A stretch of 54,181 nucleotides of DNA, taken from the NCBI GenBank assembly GCA_017559905.1, contig JAFYQF010000014.1, positions 1-54,181 of the forward strand. The letters run 5' to 3'. Numbering within the stretch: the first letter of the stretch is position 1; every line of letters starts with the position of its first letter. Source of the DNA: a bacterium (GTDB taxonomy: Bacteria > Cyanobacteriota > Vampirovibrionia > Gastranaerophilales > Gastranaerophilaceae). The notes below the pieces were generated by a model. That model saw only the letters and a list, made by a program, of their open reading frames with translations. It was not told the DNA's origin and did no database searches. Made by a program: the position numbers and the translations under genes. Below, piece by piece: positions 15,335 through 24,637 of this stretch.

Positions 15335-17196
15335 TGGAACAAACAGCATTAAATATTGATATTAAAGAAGAACAACGCAAAGCACAAGAACATATTGCAG
15401 AACAAGGGTTGAGAGTTCTTGTTTGTGCAGGTACAGGCTGTGTTGCGAACGGTTCATTGAATGTTATTGCAAAATTTAAAGAATTAGGAGCTGATGTTTC
15501 TGTTCTTTCAGATTATGACAAAATGACAATAGTACCAACTGGTTGTCACGGATTTTGTGAACAAGGTGTTCTTGTTATTATCCCAGACAAACACGTTACT
15601 TATGTAAAAGTTAAAGAAAAAGATGTTGAAGAAATTTACGAAAGTCATGTAAAAAACAATAAACCTGTAGAAAGATTACTTTATACAGATCCAAAAACAC
15701 ATGAACATGTTCATAAAAATGAAGATATCAACTTCTATGCAAAACAAACTCGTACAGCATTAGCAAATTGTGGTCATATTAACGCAGAATCTATAGAAGA
15801 AGCAATCGCAGTAAGAGGCTATGAAGCTTTAGCGAATATCTTGCGTGACAACAATCCTGATGCAGTAATTGATGAGATTGAAAAATCTGGTCTTCGTGGT
15901 AGAGGAGGCGGAGGTTTCCCTACAGGACGTAAATGGAGATTTACAGCTGCAAATAAAGGTGGCAAATCATATGTTGTATGTAACGGTGACGAAGGTGACC
16001 CAGGTGCATTTATGGATAGAAGTATTATGGAAGGTGACCCTCATAAACTTCTAGAAGGTATGGCAATTGCTGCGTTTGCAATTGGAGCTGACGAAGGTTA
16101 TATTTACGTTCGTGCAGAGTATCCTCTAGCAATCAAACGTTTGAGAAAAGCTATAGCTGATGCTGAAGCTAAAAATTTCCTAGGTAAAAATATTATGGGA
16201 AGTGATTTCTCATTTGAACTACATATTAAAGAAGGTGCTGGTGCATTTGTTTGCGGTGAAGAAACTGCGCTTATTGCTTCTATTGAAGGTGAACGTGGTA
16301 TGCCAAGACCAAAACCACCATTCCCAGCAAACAAAGGTTTGTTTGGAAGACCAACTTTGATTAATAACGTTGAAACATTAGCAAACATTCCTGTAATCAT
16401 GTTGAACGGTGCTGAATGGTTTGCTCAAATGGGTACTGAAACATCAAAAGGTACAAAAACATTTGCGCTAACAGGTGATGTTAACAATACAGGTTTGATT
16501 GAAGTTCCGATGGGTACAACTCTACGAGAAATTGTATTTGATATCGGTGGCGGAATGAGAGATGGTAAAAAATTCAAAGCTGTTCAAATCGGTGGCCCAT
16601 CAGGTGGTTGTTTGACAGAAGAACATCTTGATATTCCAATGGACTATGATAACTTGATTAAAGCTGGTGCTATGGTAGGTTCTGGCGGTTTGGTTGTAAT
16701 GAGTGATAAAACTTGTATCGTTGAAGTAGCAAGATTCTTCATGAACTTTACTCAAAATGAAAGTTGCGGTAAATGTGTTCCTTGCCGTGAAGGTACAAAG
16801 AATATGTTAAAAATTCTTGAAAAAATCGTAGCTGGCAAAGGTGAAATGAAAGATTTGGATACATTGGAAGAACTAGCATTGGCTGTAAAAGATGGTTCAT
16901 TGTGTGGGTTGGGTAAAACAGCTCCAAACCCTGTTCTATCAACTCTAAAATATTTTAGAGATGAATACATTGCGCACATCCAAGATAAAAAATGTCCTGC
17001 TGGTGTTTGTACTGCGATGAAGAAAGTTGTTATCAATGAGGATTTATGTAAAGGTTGTACAAAATGTGCAAGAACATGTCCTGTTGGAGCAATTTCAGGA
17101 ACAGTTAAACAACCTCACCACATTGATCAAGACAAATGTATTAAATGCGAAGCTTGTTTTGCAAGCTGTCCATTTAGAGCAATCGTATTGGAGTAG
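15334..17196 (+). CDS. hydB: Bifurcating [FeFe]-hydrogenase beta subunit (NuoF-like flavoprotein)
   Basis: 620 residues. Domain order: thioredoxin-like [2Fe-2S] domain (Cys31, 36, 71, 75); NuoF core with the FMN/NADH loop GLRGRGGGGFPTGRKW (about 186-200) and CNGDEGDPGAFMDRS; a [4Fe-4S] site with ESCGKCVPC (476-484) and SLCGLG; and a C-terminal two-cluster ferredoxin domain (about 572-617). This four-part layout is that of HydB/HndC in electron-bifurcating hydrogenases, not of respiratory NuoF. It oxidises or reduces NAD(P)H through FMN. Strong ribosome site AAGGAGG. Confidence 0.93.
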   Translation: MEQTALNIDIKEEQRKAQEHIAEQGLRVLVCAGTGCVANGSLNVIAKFKELGADVSVLSDYDKMTIVPTGCHGFCEQGVLVIIPDKHVTYVKVKEKDVEEIYESHVKNNKPVERLLYTDPKTHEHVHKNEDINFYAKQTRTALANCGHINAESIEEAIAVRGYEALANILRDNNPDAVIDEIEKSGLRGRGGGGFPTGRKWRFTAANKGGKSYVVCNGDEGDPGAFMDRSIMEGDPHKLLEGMAIAAFAIGADEGYIYVRAEYPLAIKRLRKAIADAEAKNFLGKNIMGSDFSFELHIKEGAGAFVCGEETALIASIEGERGMPRPKPPFPANKGLFGRPTLINNVETLANIPVIMLNGAEWFAQMGTETSKGTKTFALTGDVNNTGLIEVPMGTTLREIVFDIGGGMRDGKKFKAVQIGGPSGGCLTEEHLDIPMDYDNLIKAGAMVGSGGLVVMSDKTCIVEVARFFMNFTQNESCGKCVPCREGTKNMLKILEKIVAGKGEMKDLDTLEELALAVKDGSLCGLGKTAPNPVLSTLKYFRDEYIAHIQDKKCPAGVCTAMKKVVINEDLCKGCTKCARTCPVGAISGTVKQPHHIDQDKCIKCEACFASCPFRAIVLE

Positions 17197-17219
17197 GATT
17201 AAAACAAAGGAATAAAAAA

Positions 17220-18974
17220 ATGACAGATAAGAAAACATTATTTATAGACGGTAGAGAGGTTGAGTTCACAGACGAACCAAACCTTCTTGAAGTTATCAGA
17301 AAAGCTGGCATGAATGTTCCGACTTTCTGTTACCGTCCTGACTTAACAACATTCGGTGCTTGCCGTATGTGTGTTGTAGAGATTGAAGGCAGAGGTATTC
17401 AATCTTCTTGTACAATGCCACCGGAAGCTGGTTTAAAAGTTCATTTGAATACAGATAGAACTCGTAGAATTAGGAAAACAGTATTGGAACTTCTTTTAGC
17501 AAGCCATGATAAAGAATGTCTAACTTGCGAAAAATCAGGCAACTGCGAACTCCAAAGATACGCAGAAGAATATGGTATCAGATCAATCAGATACCCTGAT
17601 AAACCAGTTGAAGAATACTTGCCAATTGATGACAGTTCTCCATCAATTGTTAGAGATCCAAACAAATGTATTCTTTGTGGGGCTTGTGTGAGAGCTTGTT
17701 CTGAATTGCAAGGGCACGCAGTTTTAGGTTTTGCAAATCGTGGCTCAAAAACTGTAGTTCAACCTATGAACGGTAGACCTCTTGGTCAAGTTGATTGTGT
17801 AAACTGTGGTCAATGCGTTGCCGTTTGTCCTACTGGTGCATTAACAATTAAATCAGATATTGAAAATGTTTGGAAAGATATTACAAACAAAGATAAAAAA
17901 GTTGTTGTTCAAATGGCACCAGCAACTCGTGTTGCTTTAGGTGAAATGTTTGGATTACAACCTGGTGAAAATACAATTAAGTTAATGAATGCAGCGTTGA
18001 GAAAAATTGGTTTTGATTTGGTATTTGATACTAATTTCTCTGCTGACTTAACTATTATGGAAGAAGCTTCAGAATTTTTAGAAAGACTAAAATCTGGTCA
18101 AAATTTACCACTATTCACTTCTTGCTGTCCTGGTTGGGTAAAATATATGGAAGATCAACATCCAGATATGCTTCATCACTTATCAAGCTGTAAATCACCT
18201 ATGTCAATGTTGTCTTCAGTATTAGTTGAGCTTGTTCCAAAATATTGGAATTTAGACAGAAAAGATTTGACTGTTGTTGCAATTATGCCTTGTACAGGTA
18301 AAAAATATGAATGCAAACGTCCAGAACTTTCTCACGATGGTCGTCCTGATACTGATTATGTTTTAACAACACAAGAATTGGGCAGAATGATTAAAGAAGC
18401 TGGTATCAACTTCAATACTCTTGAAGGTGAAGATGCTGATAATCCTTTTGGTGAATATTCTGGTGCTGCTACAATCTTTGGTGCGTCAGGTGGTGTAGCA
18501 GAAGCTGCGGCTCGTACAGCTTATGAATTTGTAACAGGTGAACCTTTAGCGGATGTAAATATTACTCCACTACGTGGAACATCAAATAGATGTCGTGATA
18601 TTGAACTTGATTTGAAAGGAACAAAACTTGTTATTAGAGTTGTTTCAACTCTTAAAGAAGCTGAAAAATCAATTCAAGAAATCAAAGCCGGAACTGCTCC
18701 TTTCCAATTGCTAGAAGTAATGGCTTGTCCAGGAGGTTGTGTCAATGGTGGCGGTCAACCAACAAGCTGTGACGATAGCAGTGTAAAAGGTGAACGTGCT
18801 GAAGGTCTATATAAAGAAGATGCTGAATTAGGTCTTCGTAAATCTCATATGAACCAATCTATTCAAAAGCTTTATAATGAATATTTGGAACATCCAAATT
18901 CTCACAAAGCTCACGAAATTTTGCACACAATCTACAAAGATAAATTTGCGGGTTCATACAAAGATATTAAATAA
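17220..18974 (+). CDS. hydA: [FeFe] hydrogenase catalytic subunit
   Basis: 584 residues. N-terminal [2Fe-2S] domain (Cys37, 48, 51, 64); His-ligated [4Fe-4S] site (His96, Cys100, 103, 109); two-cluster ferredoxin domain (Cys150-160 and Cys193-203); H-cluster domain with TSCCPGW (300-306, including the proton-relay cysteine), MPCTGKKYE (356-364) and MACPGGCVNGGGQP (501-514); and a C-terminal small-subunit-like tail. All catalytic residues are present, so it should be an active group A hydrogenase evolving H2 or consuming it reversibly. Maturases HydEFG are not in the window. Confidence 0.97.
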   Translation: MTDKKTLFIDGREVEFTDEPNLLEVIRKAGMNVPTFCYRPDLTTFGACRMCVVEIEGRGIQSSCTMPPEAGLKVHLNTDRTRRIRKTVLELLLASHDKECLTCEKSGNCELQRYAEEYGIRSIRYPDKPVEEYLPIDDSSPSIVRDPNKCILCGACVRACSELQGHAVLGFANRGSKTVVQPMNGRPLGQVDCVNCGQCVAVCPTGALTIKSDIENVWKDITNKDKKVVVQMAPATRVALGEMFGLQPGENTIKLMNAALRKIGFDLVFDTNFSADLTIMEEASEFLERLKSGQNLPLFTSCCPGWVKYMEDQHPDMLHHLSSCKSPMSMLSSVLVELVPKYWNLDRKDLTVVAIMPCTGKKYECKRPELSHDGRPDTDYVLTTQELGRMIKEAGINFNTLEGEDADNPFGEYSGAATIFGASGGVAEAAARTAYEFVTGEPLADVNITPLRGTSNRCRDIELDLKGTKLVIRVVSTLKEAEKSIQEIKAGTAPFQLLEVMACPGGCVNGGGQPTSCDDSSVKGERAEGLYKEDAELGLRKSHMNQSIQKLYNEYLEHPNSHKAHEILHTIYKDKFAGSYKDIK

Positions 18975-18981
18975 TCTAGAC

Positions 18982-19012
18982 AAAAGCGCCCGAGAAATCG
19001 GGCGCTTTTTTA
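18982..19012 (+). terminator. Terminator of hydCBA
   Basis: AAAAGCGCCCGA, GAAA loop, TCGGGCGCTTTTT. Strong GC stem and T run directly after hydA. Confidence 0.92.
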
Positions 19013-19029
19013 ATAATCGGAGGATTTTT

Positions 19030-19452
19030 ATGAAAAAGATTTTATTACTTTTAGGGTTGTTATTTTTTTGTAGTGGAATTTCTGCATTTGCTCAAGATGC
19101 AATCTTAACAGATGAAGGTGTTGTAATTCTTGAAGAAGAAGCTCCGTCAAAATTTAAAACTGCAGTAAATCGTATAAAAGTTAAAAGATATGCAAAAAGA
19201 TTTGTAAAGGCAAAATTAAAAAAAGATAACCAAAAAGCTCATGATGAGTTAGGAAAATTTTTTGAGTATGGTGGTGTTAACTCTGCTATAAAAATTTATT
19301 CACCTTGCCCTTGTCGCAAACACATTACTGTAAATAGTAAACAAATAGATGCTAAAAATAAACGATGTGTAGTTTTTGAGTATAAATATAATGACAAAGA
19401 TTACGCCGTTGCAAAGTGTAAAAAGAATAAAAAGAAGAAAGTTAATAAATAA
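19030..19452 (+). CDS. Small secreted basic protein, unknown
   Basis: 140 residues from the ATG at 19030 (CGGAGGATTTTT upstream); a longer in-frame reading from 18877 runs through the hydA end and the terminator and is rejected. Clear Sec signal peptide (LLLLGLLFFCSGISAFAQ). The mature part is Lys-rich with a central SPCPCRKH motif, a further Cys pair later and a poly-Lys C-terminus. Not recognised. Located between the hydrogenase terminator and a shared bidirectional terminator. Confidence 0.8.
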   Translation: MKKILLLLGLLFFCSGISAFAQDAILTDEGVVILEEEAPSKFKTAVNRIKVKRYAKRFVKAKLKKDNQKAHDELGKFFEYGGVNSAIKIYSPCPCRKHITVNSKQIDAKNKRCVVFEYKYNDKDYAVAKCKKNKKKKVNK

Positions 19453-19482
19453 AAAAGGCGCAGTTTTTATCTGCGCCCTTTA
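19453..19482. terminator. Bidirectional terminator
   Basis: GGCGCAG (19457-19463) pairs with CTGCGCC (19471-19477), flanked by A and T runs. It serves the convergent genes ending at 19452 and 19498. Confidence 0.75.
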
Positions 19483-19497
19483 ATTATGATGTAAATT

Positions 19498-20016
19498 TTA
19501 TTTTCTTCTTTTTTTAGTTGTTGTTTTAGCTTTTGGTTTTGTTGTTGGTTGTTTAACAACGTTGATTACTAAAGGAGTGATATCTTCCCCACCAGAAAGA
19601 ACAACGCCTTTTGCCAAAACTAAATCGTAGTTGCCAAGTTTTGCTTGAGCTTTAACTGTGTTTGAAATGCTCTCATCGATTTTTTGAAGTTTTTCGATGT
19701 AATCTTTTTCCATTTTTTCACGTTTTGCTTGCAATTCTTTTGAGTATTTTTCTTCTAAAGATTTTTTCTTAGCTTCGTCTTTTTGCATTGCAACATCTTT
19801 TCTTGCTTTTTCTACAAATTTAACAAGTTCGTCAGTTTTTAGTTGTTGTTCTTTTTTTAGGTCTTGCACTTGTGCAGATGAAGCTACTACTTCTTGAATA
19901 TCAACTGTTGCAACTTTGAAATTTGCAGGAATATCTGATATCGCATAATTGTTTGCAGTGAATCCTATTGCAAAAGCTGCTAATGCAATTGTTAAAAATT
20001 TAACACCGTTTTTCAT
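19498..20016 (-). CDS. OmpH/Skp-family periplasmic chaperone
   Basis: 172 residues. Signal-peptide-like N-terminus (KFLTIALAAFAIGFTANNYA), then KVATVDIQEVVASSAQVQDLKKEQ, the typical first strand and helix of Skp/OmpH. A long Lys/Glu coiled coil (about 55-125), the closing strand NYDLVLAKGVVLSGGEDIT, and a Lys/Thr-rich tail follow. Skp holds unfolded outer-membrane proteins in the periplasm. It is divergent from the TpsB pore gene, a plausible client. Ribosome site AGGAGGAGAG. Confidence 0.9.
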   Translation of the reverse strand: MKNGVKFLTIALAAFAIGFTANNYAISDIPANFKVATVDIQEVVASSAQVQDLKKEQQLKTDELVKFVEKARKDVAMQKDEAKKKSLEEKYSKELQAKREKMEKDYIEKLQKIDESISNTVKAQAKLGNYDLVLAKGVVLSGGEDITPLVINVVKQPTTKPKAKTTTKKRRK

Positions 20017-20150
20017 AATCTCTCCTCCTATTGTATCAACCTTTGGTATGAATTTTTTATTTTTTACTAAATTAAAAGTGTGAACTTTGATTAAGCTCCT
20101 TTACACTGTTAGGAATATTTTATATAATAATATAGTCCGAATAAAGTCTT

Positions 20151-20175
20151 TTTACAAAATATTAATTTTTGTAAA
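20151..20175. promoter_or_regulatory. Perfect 9-bp inverted repeat in ompH/tpsB intergenic region
   Basis: TTTACAAAA (20151-20159), 7 nt, TTTTGTAAA (20167-20175), about 100 nt upstream of the TpsB start. It may be an operator or simply AT-rich promoter DNA. No convincing -10/-35 pair was chosen for this 256-bp gap. Confidence 0.35.
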
Positions 20176-20272
20176 ATTATAGGCAAAAAAATAAATTTTC
20201 TGTTTTTATTTAGATGTTAGTGTATAAGAATAGAAGTGAATTCAAAAATTTATTAATTAATAGATAAGGTGA

Positions 20273-22270
20273 ATGATGGAAAAGATGAATTTAAACAGTA
20301 GATTACTTAAGGCAATGATATGTGTAGCAGCTATAGCGTCGATTGTTTTGCCATCTACTATTGCACCAGCAGGAGCAGCTCCTGTTGATTTACCTATTTC
20401 AATAAATCAAATGATGATGGAACAAGGTAGCAATATTAAACACGGTACAGATGATTTGCGTTATTTGCGTAATGAAAAAGCTATTACAGAAGATTATAAA
20501 CAATATGACCGTGATAGAAATTTTGAAGGCAACAGTGGTGTTATTCAAAACTATAATGGTTCAGATTATTCTTCTTCAGGTAGTTATATTGAAGGTCAAG
20601 TTGAAGATATTGCCACAAATGGTGTTTATATCAATTCAATCGAAGTAGCGCCTTCTTCAGTTTTATCGCAAGAAGAAGTTAACTCTATCATTCAACCGTT
20701 ATTAGGTAAAAACGTATTCATTAGCGATATTCAAAAAGTTATTGACCAATTGAATAACAAATATGCAGAAAAAGGTTTTGTTACAGCAAAAGCATTTTTG
20801 CCTGAACAAACTGTTGAAAACGGTCATATTTATATTGAATTAATTGAAAGTAAAGTTGGTAACTTAAAAGTTGAAAATAACAAATGGACTAGAACAAAAT
20901 ACATTACAGATCGTATTGAACAAGAACCTGGTCAATTATTTGATATTGTAGAGCTAGAACAAGATATCTTGGATTTCAACAGATATAACGAAGGTGTTAA
21001 CTTAACAGCTAACTTGTCTGCAGGTGCAGAACCTGGAACAACAGACATTACTGTTAGAGCAAACGAAAAAATTCCTTTCCACGTAGTAGGTATTATGGAT
21101 AACGCAGGTCGTTACCAAACTGGTAGATTACGTGGTGGTGCAATGATTTATGCAGACAGCTTATTCCACAACAGAGATAGATTGTCTTTAGGTTCATATT
21201 TCTCTGGTGGTGCAATAAGCCCATTTGCAGATTATAACTTCCCTGTAAATAAAAAAGACGGACGTGTAGGTTTCATGTTCTCTTCAACTTTAGCTAAAGT
21301 TAAATGGGGTGAGTTCTCTAATGATCCTTGGAACATTAAGAGCAGATCTTATGTTTATTCTTTGTACTATACTCAACCATTGGTTAGAAACCCTGGCTTT
21401 GAATTAAAAAGCTATGCAGGTATTAACTATAAACGTTCAAGATCTATGGGTGCTATCTTCGGTTATGATTTCATGGATAATTTAGAAGAAGTAACAAGTT
21501 TTGACGTTGCTTTGAACTTAAGAAAAGATACAAAACATGGTATTTGGTATGCGAACCAAGGTATTGGTGTAGCTGTTCCTCTTTGGGCTAGTGAGTCTGA
21601 TTACTTAAAAATCAGTGGTGGTGCTATCAGATTGCATGACTTCTCTCACGGTGTAGTAGGTCAAATGAGAGCAAATTACCAAATTATTCCTAACAACAAA
21701 CATGTTCCATACATTGACCAATTCCAAGCTGGTGGTTTGAATACTGTTAGAGGTTACTCTGAAGGTATGATGATTGGTAAAAATGGTTTCTTCTTAACTA
21801 ATGAGTTGATGTTCCCATTATTGCCTAGAGAAATTACAAGCCCACGTTCTGGTGAAAAAGTTCCATTCGTTGGTAAATATGTTAAAGGTGCAGTGTTTGC
21901 CGATGTTGCAGGTATCTTCCCTCAAGTTGATGAAGATGGTATTTACAAACCAGAAGGACACCACGGTTCATACTTTATGGCATCAGTTGGTATGGGCTTA
22001 AGAGTTCAACTTCCAGCAGACTTAAGTGCTAGATTATATTGGGGTTATCCTCTAATTAATAGTACATATCTTGATACTGATAGAAAAATTGGTAGATTCC
22101 ACTTCGAACTTACAATGGAACCAAACTTGGATGCATTGTTAAGACGTAGAAGTACAGCAGCTAGACCTGCTCCAGCACCTTACGTACAAAAAGAAGTTGA
22201 TGCATTATACAACTACGACGACGTAAGACACTATGACTACTTCCAAGATGGTAGTGGCGGTAACTTATAG
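20273..22270 (+). CDS. TpsB/ShlB-family outer-membrane pore (Omp85 superfamily)
   Basis: 665 residues. Signal peptide (about 10-36, ending PAGAAP), an Asn/Tyr-rich linker, a ShlB-type POTRA domain (about 120-205, with VLSQEEVNSIIQPLLGKNVFISDIQKVIDQ), a second POTRA-like part, then a beta-barrel with alternating aromatic strands. The Omp85 signature VRGYSEG near residue 493 is the loop-6 motif. TpsB pores export large TpsA adhesins or haemolysins. No TpsA partner or haemagglutination domain is found nearby. Ribosome site AAGGTGA; either of two adjacent ATGs may be used. A terminator follows. Confidence 0.9.
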   Translation: MMEKMNLNSRLLKAMICVAAIASIVLPSTIAPAGAAPVDLPISINQMMMEQGSNIKHGTDDLRYLRNEKAITEDYKQYDRDRNFEGNSGVIQNYNGSDYSSSGSYIEGQVEDIATNGVYINSIEVAPSSVLSQEEVNSIIQPLLGKNVFISDIQKVIDQLNNKYAEKGFVTAKAFLPEQTVENGHIYIELIESKVGNLKVENNKWTRTKYITDRIEQEPGQLFDIVELEQDILDFNRYNEGVNLTANLSAGAEPGTTDITVRANEKIPFHVVGIMDNAGRYQTGRLRGGAMIYADSLFHNRDRLSLGSYFSGGAISPFADYNFPVNKKDGRVGFMFSSTLAKVKWGEFSNDPWNIKSRSYVYSLYYTQPLVRNPGFELKSYAGINYKRSRSMGAIFGYDFMDNLEEVTSFDVALNLRKDTKHGIWYANQGIGVAVPLWASESDYLKISGGAIRLHDFSHGVVGQMRANYQIIPNNKHVPYIDQFQAGGLNTVRGYSEGMMIGKNGFFLTNELMFPLLPREITSPRSGEKVPFVGKYVKGAVFADVAGIFPQVDEDGIYKPEGHHGSYFMASVGMGLRVQLPADLSARLYWGYPLINSTYLDTDRKIGRFHFELTMEPNLDALLRRRSTAARPAPAPYVQKEVDALYNYDDVRHYDYFQDGSGGNL

Positions 22271-22295
22271 AGTGTAGCTAGACAAAAGAAAGATT

Positions 22296-22332
22296 ATGCG
22301 GTAACTTTATAGAAGAAGTTACCGCATTTTTT
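22296..22332 (+). terminator. Terminator after the TpsB gene
   Basis: ATGCGGTAACTT (22296-22307) pairs with AAGTTACCGCAT (22316-22327), then T run. Confidence 0.9.
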
Positions 22333-22342
22333 ATGAGGATTT

Positions 22343-23017
22343 ATGACAAAGGGAATTTTTATAACCGCAACAGGAACAGATGTTGGGAAAACTTATATTT
22401 CAGCATTAATAGTAAAATCAATGCGTGAAAGTGGTTTGAATTGTTTGTATTATAAGCCAGCATTGAGCGGTGCAGAGGTCGTTGATGGGAATTTAGTTGC
22501 AGGTGATTGCGATTATGTTTTAAAAAAATCAGGTATAAATAAAAATCCGAATGATTACGTTTCTTACATTTTTAAGCCTGCAGTTTCGCCACATTTAGCA
22601 TCTGAAATTGAAAATAATCCTATAAAGTTAGATAAAATTTTATCAGATTTTGAGAGAATTAAATCAGAGTGTGATTATTTGCTTGTAGAAGGAGCTGGTG
22701 GGATTGTTTGCCCATTTAGTCTAAAAGGGGATAAACTCCTCTTAAAAGACGTAATAAAGACTTTAGAATTAGATATTGTAATTGTTGCACCAGCTAGTCT
22801 TGGAACAATAAATTCTACAGTGTTGACTGTTGAGTATGCAAGGCAAAATGGAATTAATATTAGGGGAATTATATTGAATAACTTTGATGAAAATGATTTT
22901 ATGCAGGTTGATAACAAAAAACAAGTTGAAGAATTGACTGGAGTAAATGTTATTGCAACTGTTAAAGCTGATGATAAAAATATTTCATTAGATAAAATTT
23001 TGAAAGTATTTAGTTAA
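22343..23017 (+). CDS. bioD: Dethiobiotin synthetase
   Basis: 224 residues. P-loop ATGTDVGKT near residues 8-16, substrate lysine in YYKPALSG, and VEGAGGIVCPF identify BioD. It closes the ureido ring of 7,8-diaminopelargonate using CO2 and ATP. It precedes bioA, the enzyme that makes its substrate. bioB and bioF are not in the window. ATG preceded by GAGGAT. Confidence 0.95.
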   Translation: MTKGIFITATGTDVGKTYISALIVKSMRESGLNCLYYKPALSGAEVVDGNLVAGDCDYVLKKSGINKNPNDYVSYIFKPAVSPHLASEIENNPIKLDKILSDFERIKSECDYLLVEGAGGIVCPFSLKGDKLLLKDVIKTLELDIVIVAPASLGTINSTVLTVEYARQNGINIRGIILNNFDENDFMQVDNKKQVEELTGVNVIATVKADDKNISLDKILKVFS

Positions 23018-23029
23018 TAAATTAAAAAG

Positions 23030-23054
23030 TGATCCTGAAACGAGTTCAGGATGA
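23030..23054. repeat. GATCCTGAA...TTCAGGAT palindrome between bioD and bioA
   Basis: ATCCTGAA, ACGAG loop, TTCAGGAT: an 8-bp stem in the short bioD-bioA gap. It closely resembles dispersed palindromes (GATCCTGAAAC-AGTTCAGGATGAC type) I recall from many unrelated genomes. It could also affect bioA translation. One copy only in this window. Confidence 0.55.
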
Positions 23055-23077
23055 CTGCTATTGTTGGAGATAAAATT

Positions 23078-24421
23078 ATGCAAAATTGGGCAGAAAAAGA
23101 TTTAGAATATATTTGGCATCCTTGTTCACAGATGAAGGATTACGAAACTTTAGCACCAATTGTTATAGAAAAAGGTGAAGGGGTTTATCTTTTTGATGAA
23201 AATGGTAAACGATATGTTGATGTAATTAGTTCTTGGTGGTGTAATTTATTAGGACATTGTAATCCTCACATAAGTGATGCCGTAAAAGCGCAGATTGATA
23301 ATCTTGAGCATGTTATTTTTGCAAATTTTACTCATAAACAAGCTATTATGCTTTGTGAAAGATTAACTAATATTTTGCCTAAAGGTCTATGTAAATTTAA
23401 TTTTACGGATAATGGTTCATCAGCAATTGAAGCTGCGATGAAAATTAGTTTTCAATATCATGCACAAACGGGAAATCCTCAAAAGATAAAATTTATGGCG
23501 TTGACTGATGCTTATCATGGTGAAACAATCGGAGCGTTATCTGTGGGTGATTGTGATTTGTATACAAAATTATATAAGCCTATTTTAATGGATATAATAA
23601 AAGTTCAAGCTCCAGATTGCTTTAGGTGTCCTTATGGAAAGTGTCGAGAAAATTGTGAGTGTGAATGCTTTGAGCAGGCTGAAAAAATGTTTGAAAAATA
23701 TGGCGATGAAACTTGTGCAATGCTAGTTGAACCACTTTTACAAGGGTCTGCAGGAATGAAAGTTTATCCACCACTTTATTTGAAAAAATTAAGGAAGCTG
23801 TGTGATAAATTTAACGTTCATTTGTTGGCAGATGAAATTGCTACAGGTTTTGGGAGAACTGGCAAAATGTTTGCGTTTGACTGGGCGGAAGTTTCCCCTG
23901 ATATTATGTGTCTTTCTAAAGGTTTGACAGGTGGGTATATGCCTTGTGCCATTGTTGCAACTACGCCAAAAATATATGATGCGTTTTATGATGAATATTC
24001 AACAGGAAAAGCTTTTATGCATAGCCACACTTATAGTGGAAATCCAATGGCGTGTTCTGCAGCTAATGCAGTTTTAGATTTGTTAGAAGATGGTGAAATA
24101 TTAAAAAAAGCAAATGAAAATGCTGTTTATTTTAATCAAAAAATTAGAGAAAAATTTTTGTCACATAAAAATGTTGGCGAAGTTCGTTCGATTGGTTTGA
24201 TTAATGCAATTGAGCTTGTAAAAAATAAAGATACAAAAGAACCTTTTGAGTCAAAGTTGAGAATTGGTTATCAAATTTATAAAAAAGCACTTGATAAAGG
24301 TGTTATTTTAAGACCGCTTGGCAACGTGATTTACTTTAATCCTCCATTAATTATTGAAAGAAAAGATATGGATTTTGTAATCGATGTTGCGTATGAATCT
24401 ATGTGTGAAATTTTATCTTAA
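23078..24421 (+). CDS. bioA: Adenosylmethionine-8-amino-7-oxononanoate aminotransferase
   Basis: 447 residues. Class III PLP aminotransferase that makes 7,8-diaminopelargonate. IWHPCSQMKDYE near the start, WWCNLLGHCNP, the GSSAIEAAMK motif, the cofactor Asp in ADEIATGFGRTG and the Schiff-base Lys in SKGLTGGYMP are typical of BioA. I use the ATG at 23078 (TTGGAGATAAAATT upstream); the longer frame from 23051 reads through the palindrome. A Cys-rich segment (DCFRCPYGKCRENCECEC) occurs in BioA of other anaerobes too. Confidence 0.95.
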   Translation: MQNWAEKDLEYIWHPCSQMKDYETLAPIVIEKGEGVYLFDENGKRYVDVISSWWCNLLGHCNPHISDAVKAQIDNLEHVIFANFTHKQAIMLCERLTNILPKGLCKFNFTDNGSSAIEAAMKISFQYHAQTGNPQKIKFMALTDAYHGETIGALSVGDCDLYTKLYKPILMDIIKVQAPDCFRCPYGKCRENCECECFEQAEKMFEKYGDETCAMLVEPLLQGSAGMKVYPPLYLKKLRKLCDKFNVHLLADEIATGFGRTGKMFAFDWAEVSPDIMCLSKGLTGGYMPCAIVATTPKIYDAFYDEYSTGKAFMHSHTYSGNPMACSAANAVLDLLEDGEILKKANENAVYFNQKIREKFLSHKNVGEVRSIGLINAIELVKNKDTKEPFESKLRIGYQIYKKALDKGVILRPLGNVIYFNPPLIIERKDMDFVIDVAYESMCEILS

Positions 24422-24430
24422 CAAGAGGAA

Positions 24431-24467
24431 TCCGTCCTGAAGAGCAAAAAACAGGACGGAAAATTTT
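24431..24467 (+). terminator. Hairpin after bioA
   Basis: CCGTCCTG and CAGGACGG form an 8-bp stem around a 12-nt A-rich loop, followed by AAAATTTT. A modest terminator for bioDA. From here to 24637 no gene was found on either strand. Confidence 0.55.
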
Positions 24468-24637
24468 GGAGGTGAATAGCAACACAAATAGATTGCGTTA
24501 TGAATTTAACGTAATTATTACACTAATTGAAGCTTACACTCTCTTAATTGGCGATTTAAAAATCAGAAAACGGAACATTTAGCACGCCTTGACGTCTCTT
24601 TAATTGTCGAAGTTTTTATCGACCATAAGGTTAAAAA

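Noticed and set aside
18877-19029. N-terminal extension of the small secreted protein
   Set aside because: It would include the end of hydA and the strong terminator; the ATG at 19030 has a good ribosome site followed by a signal peptide.
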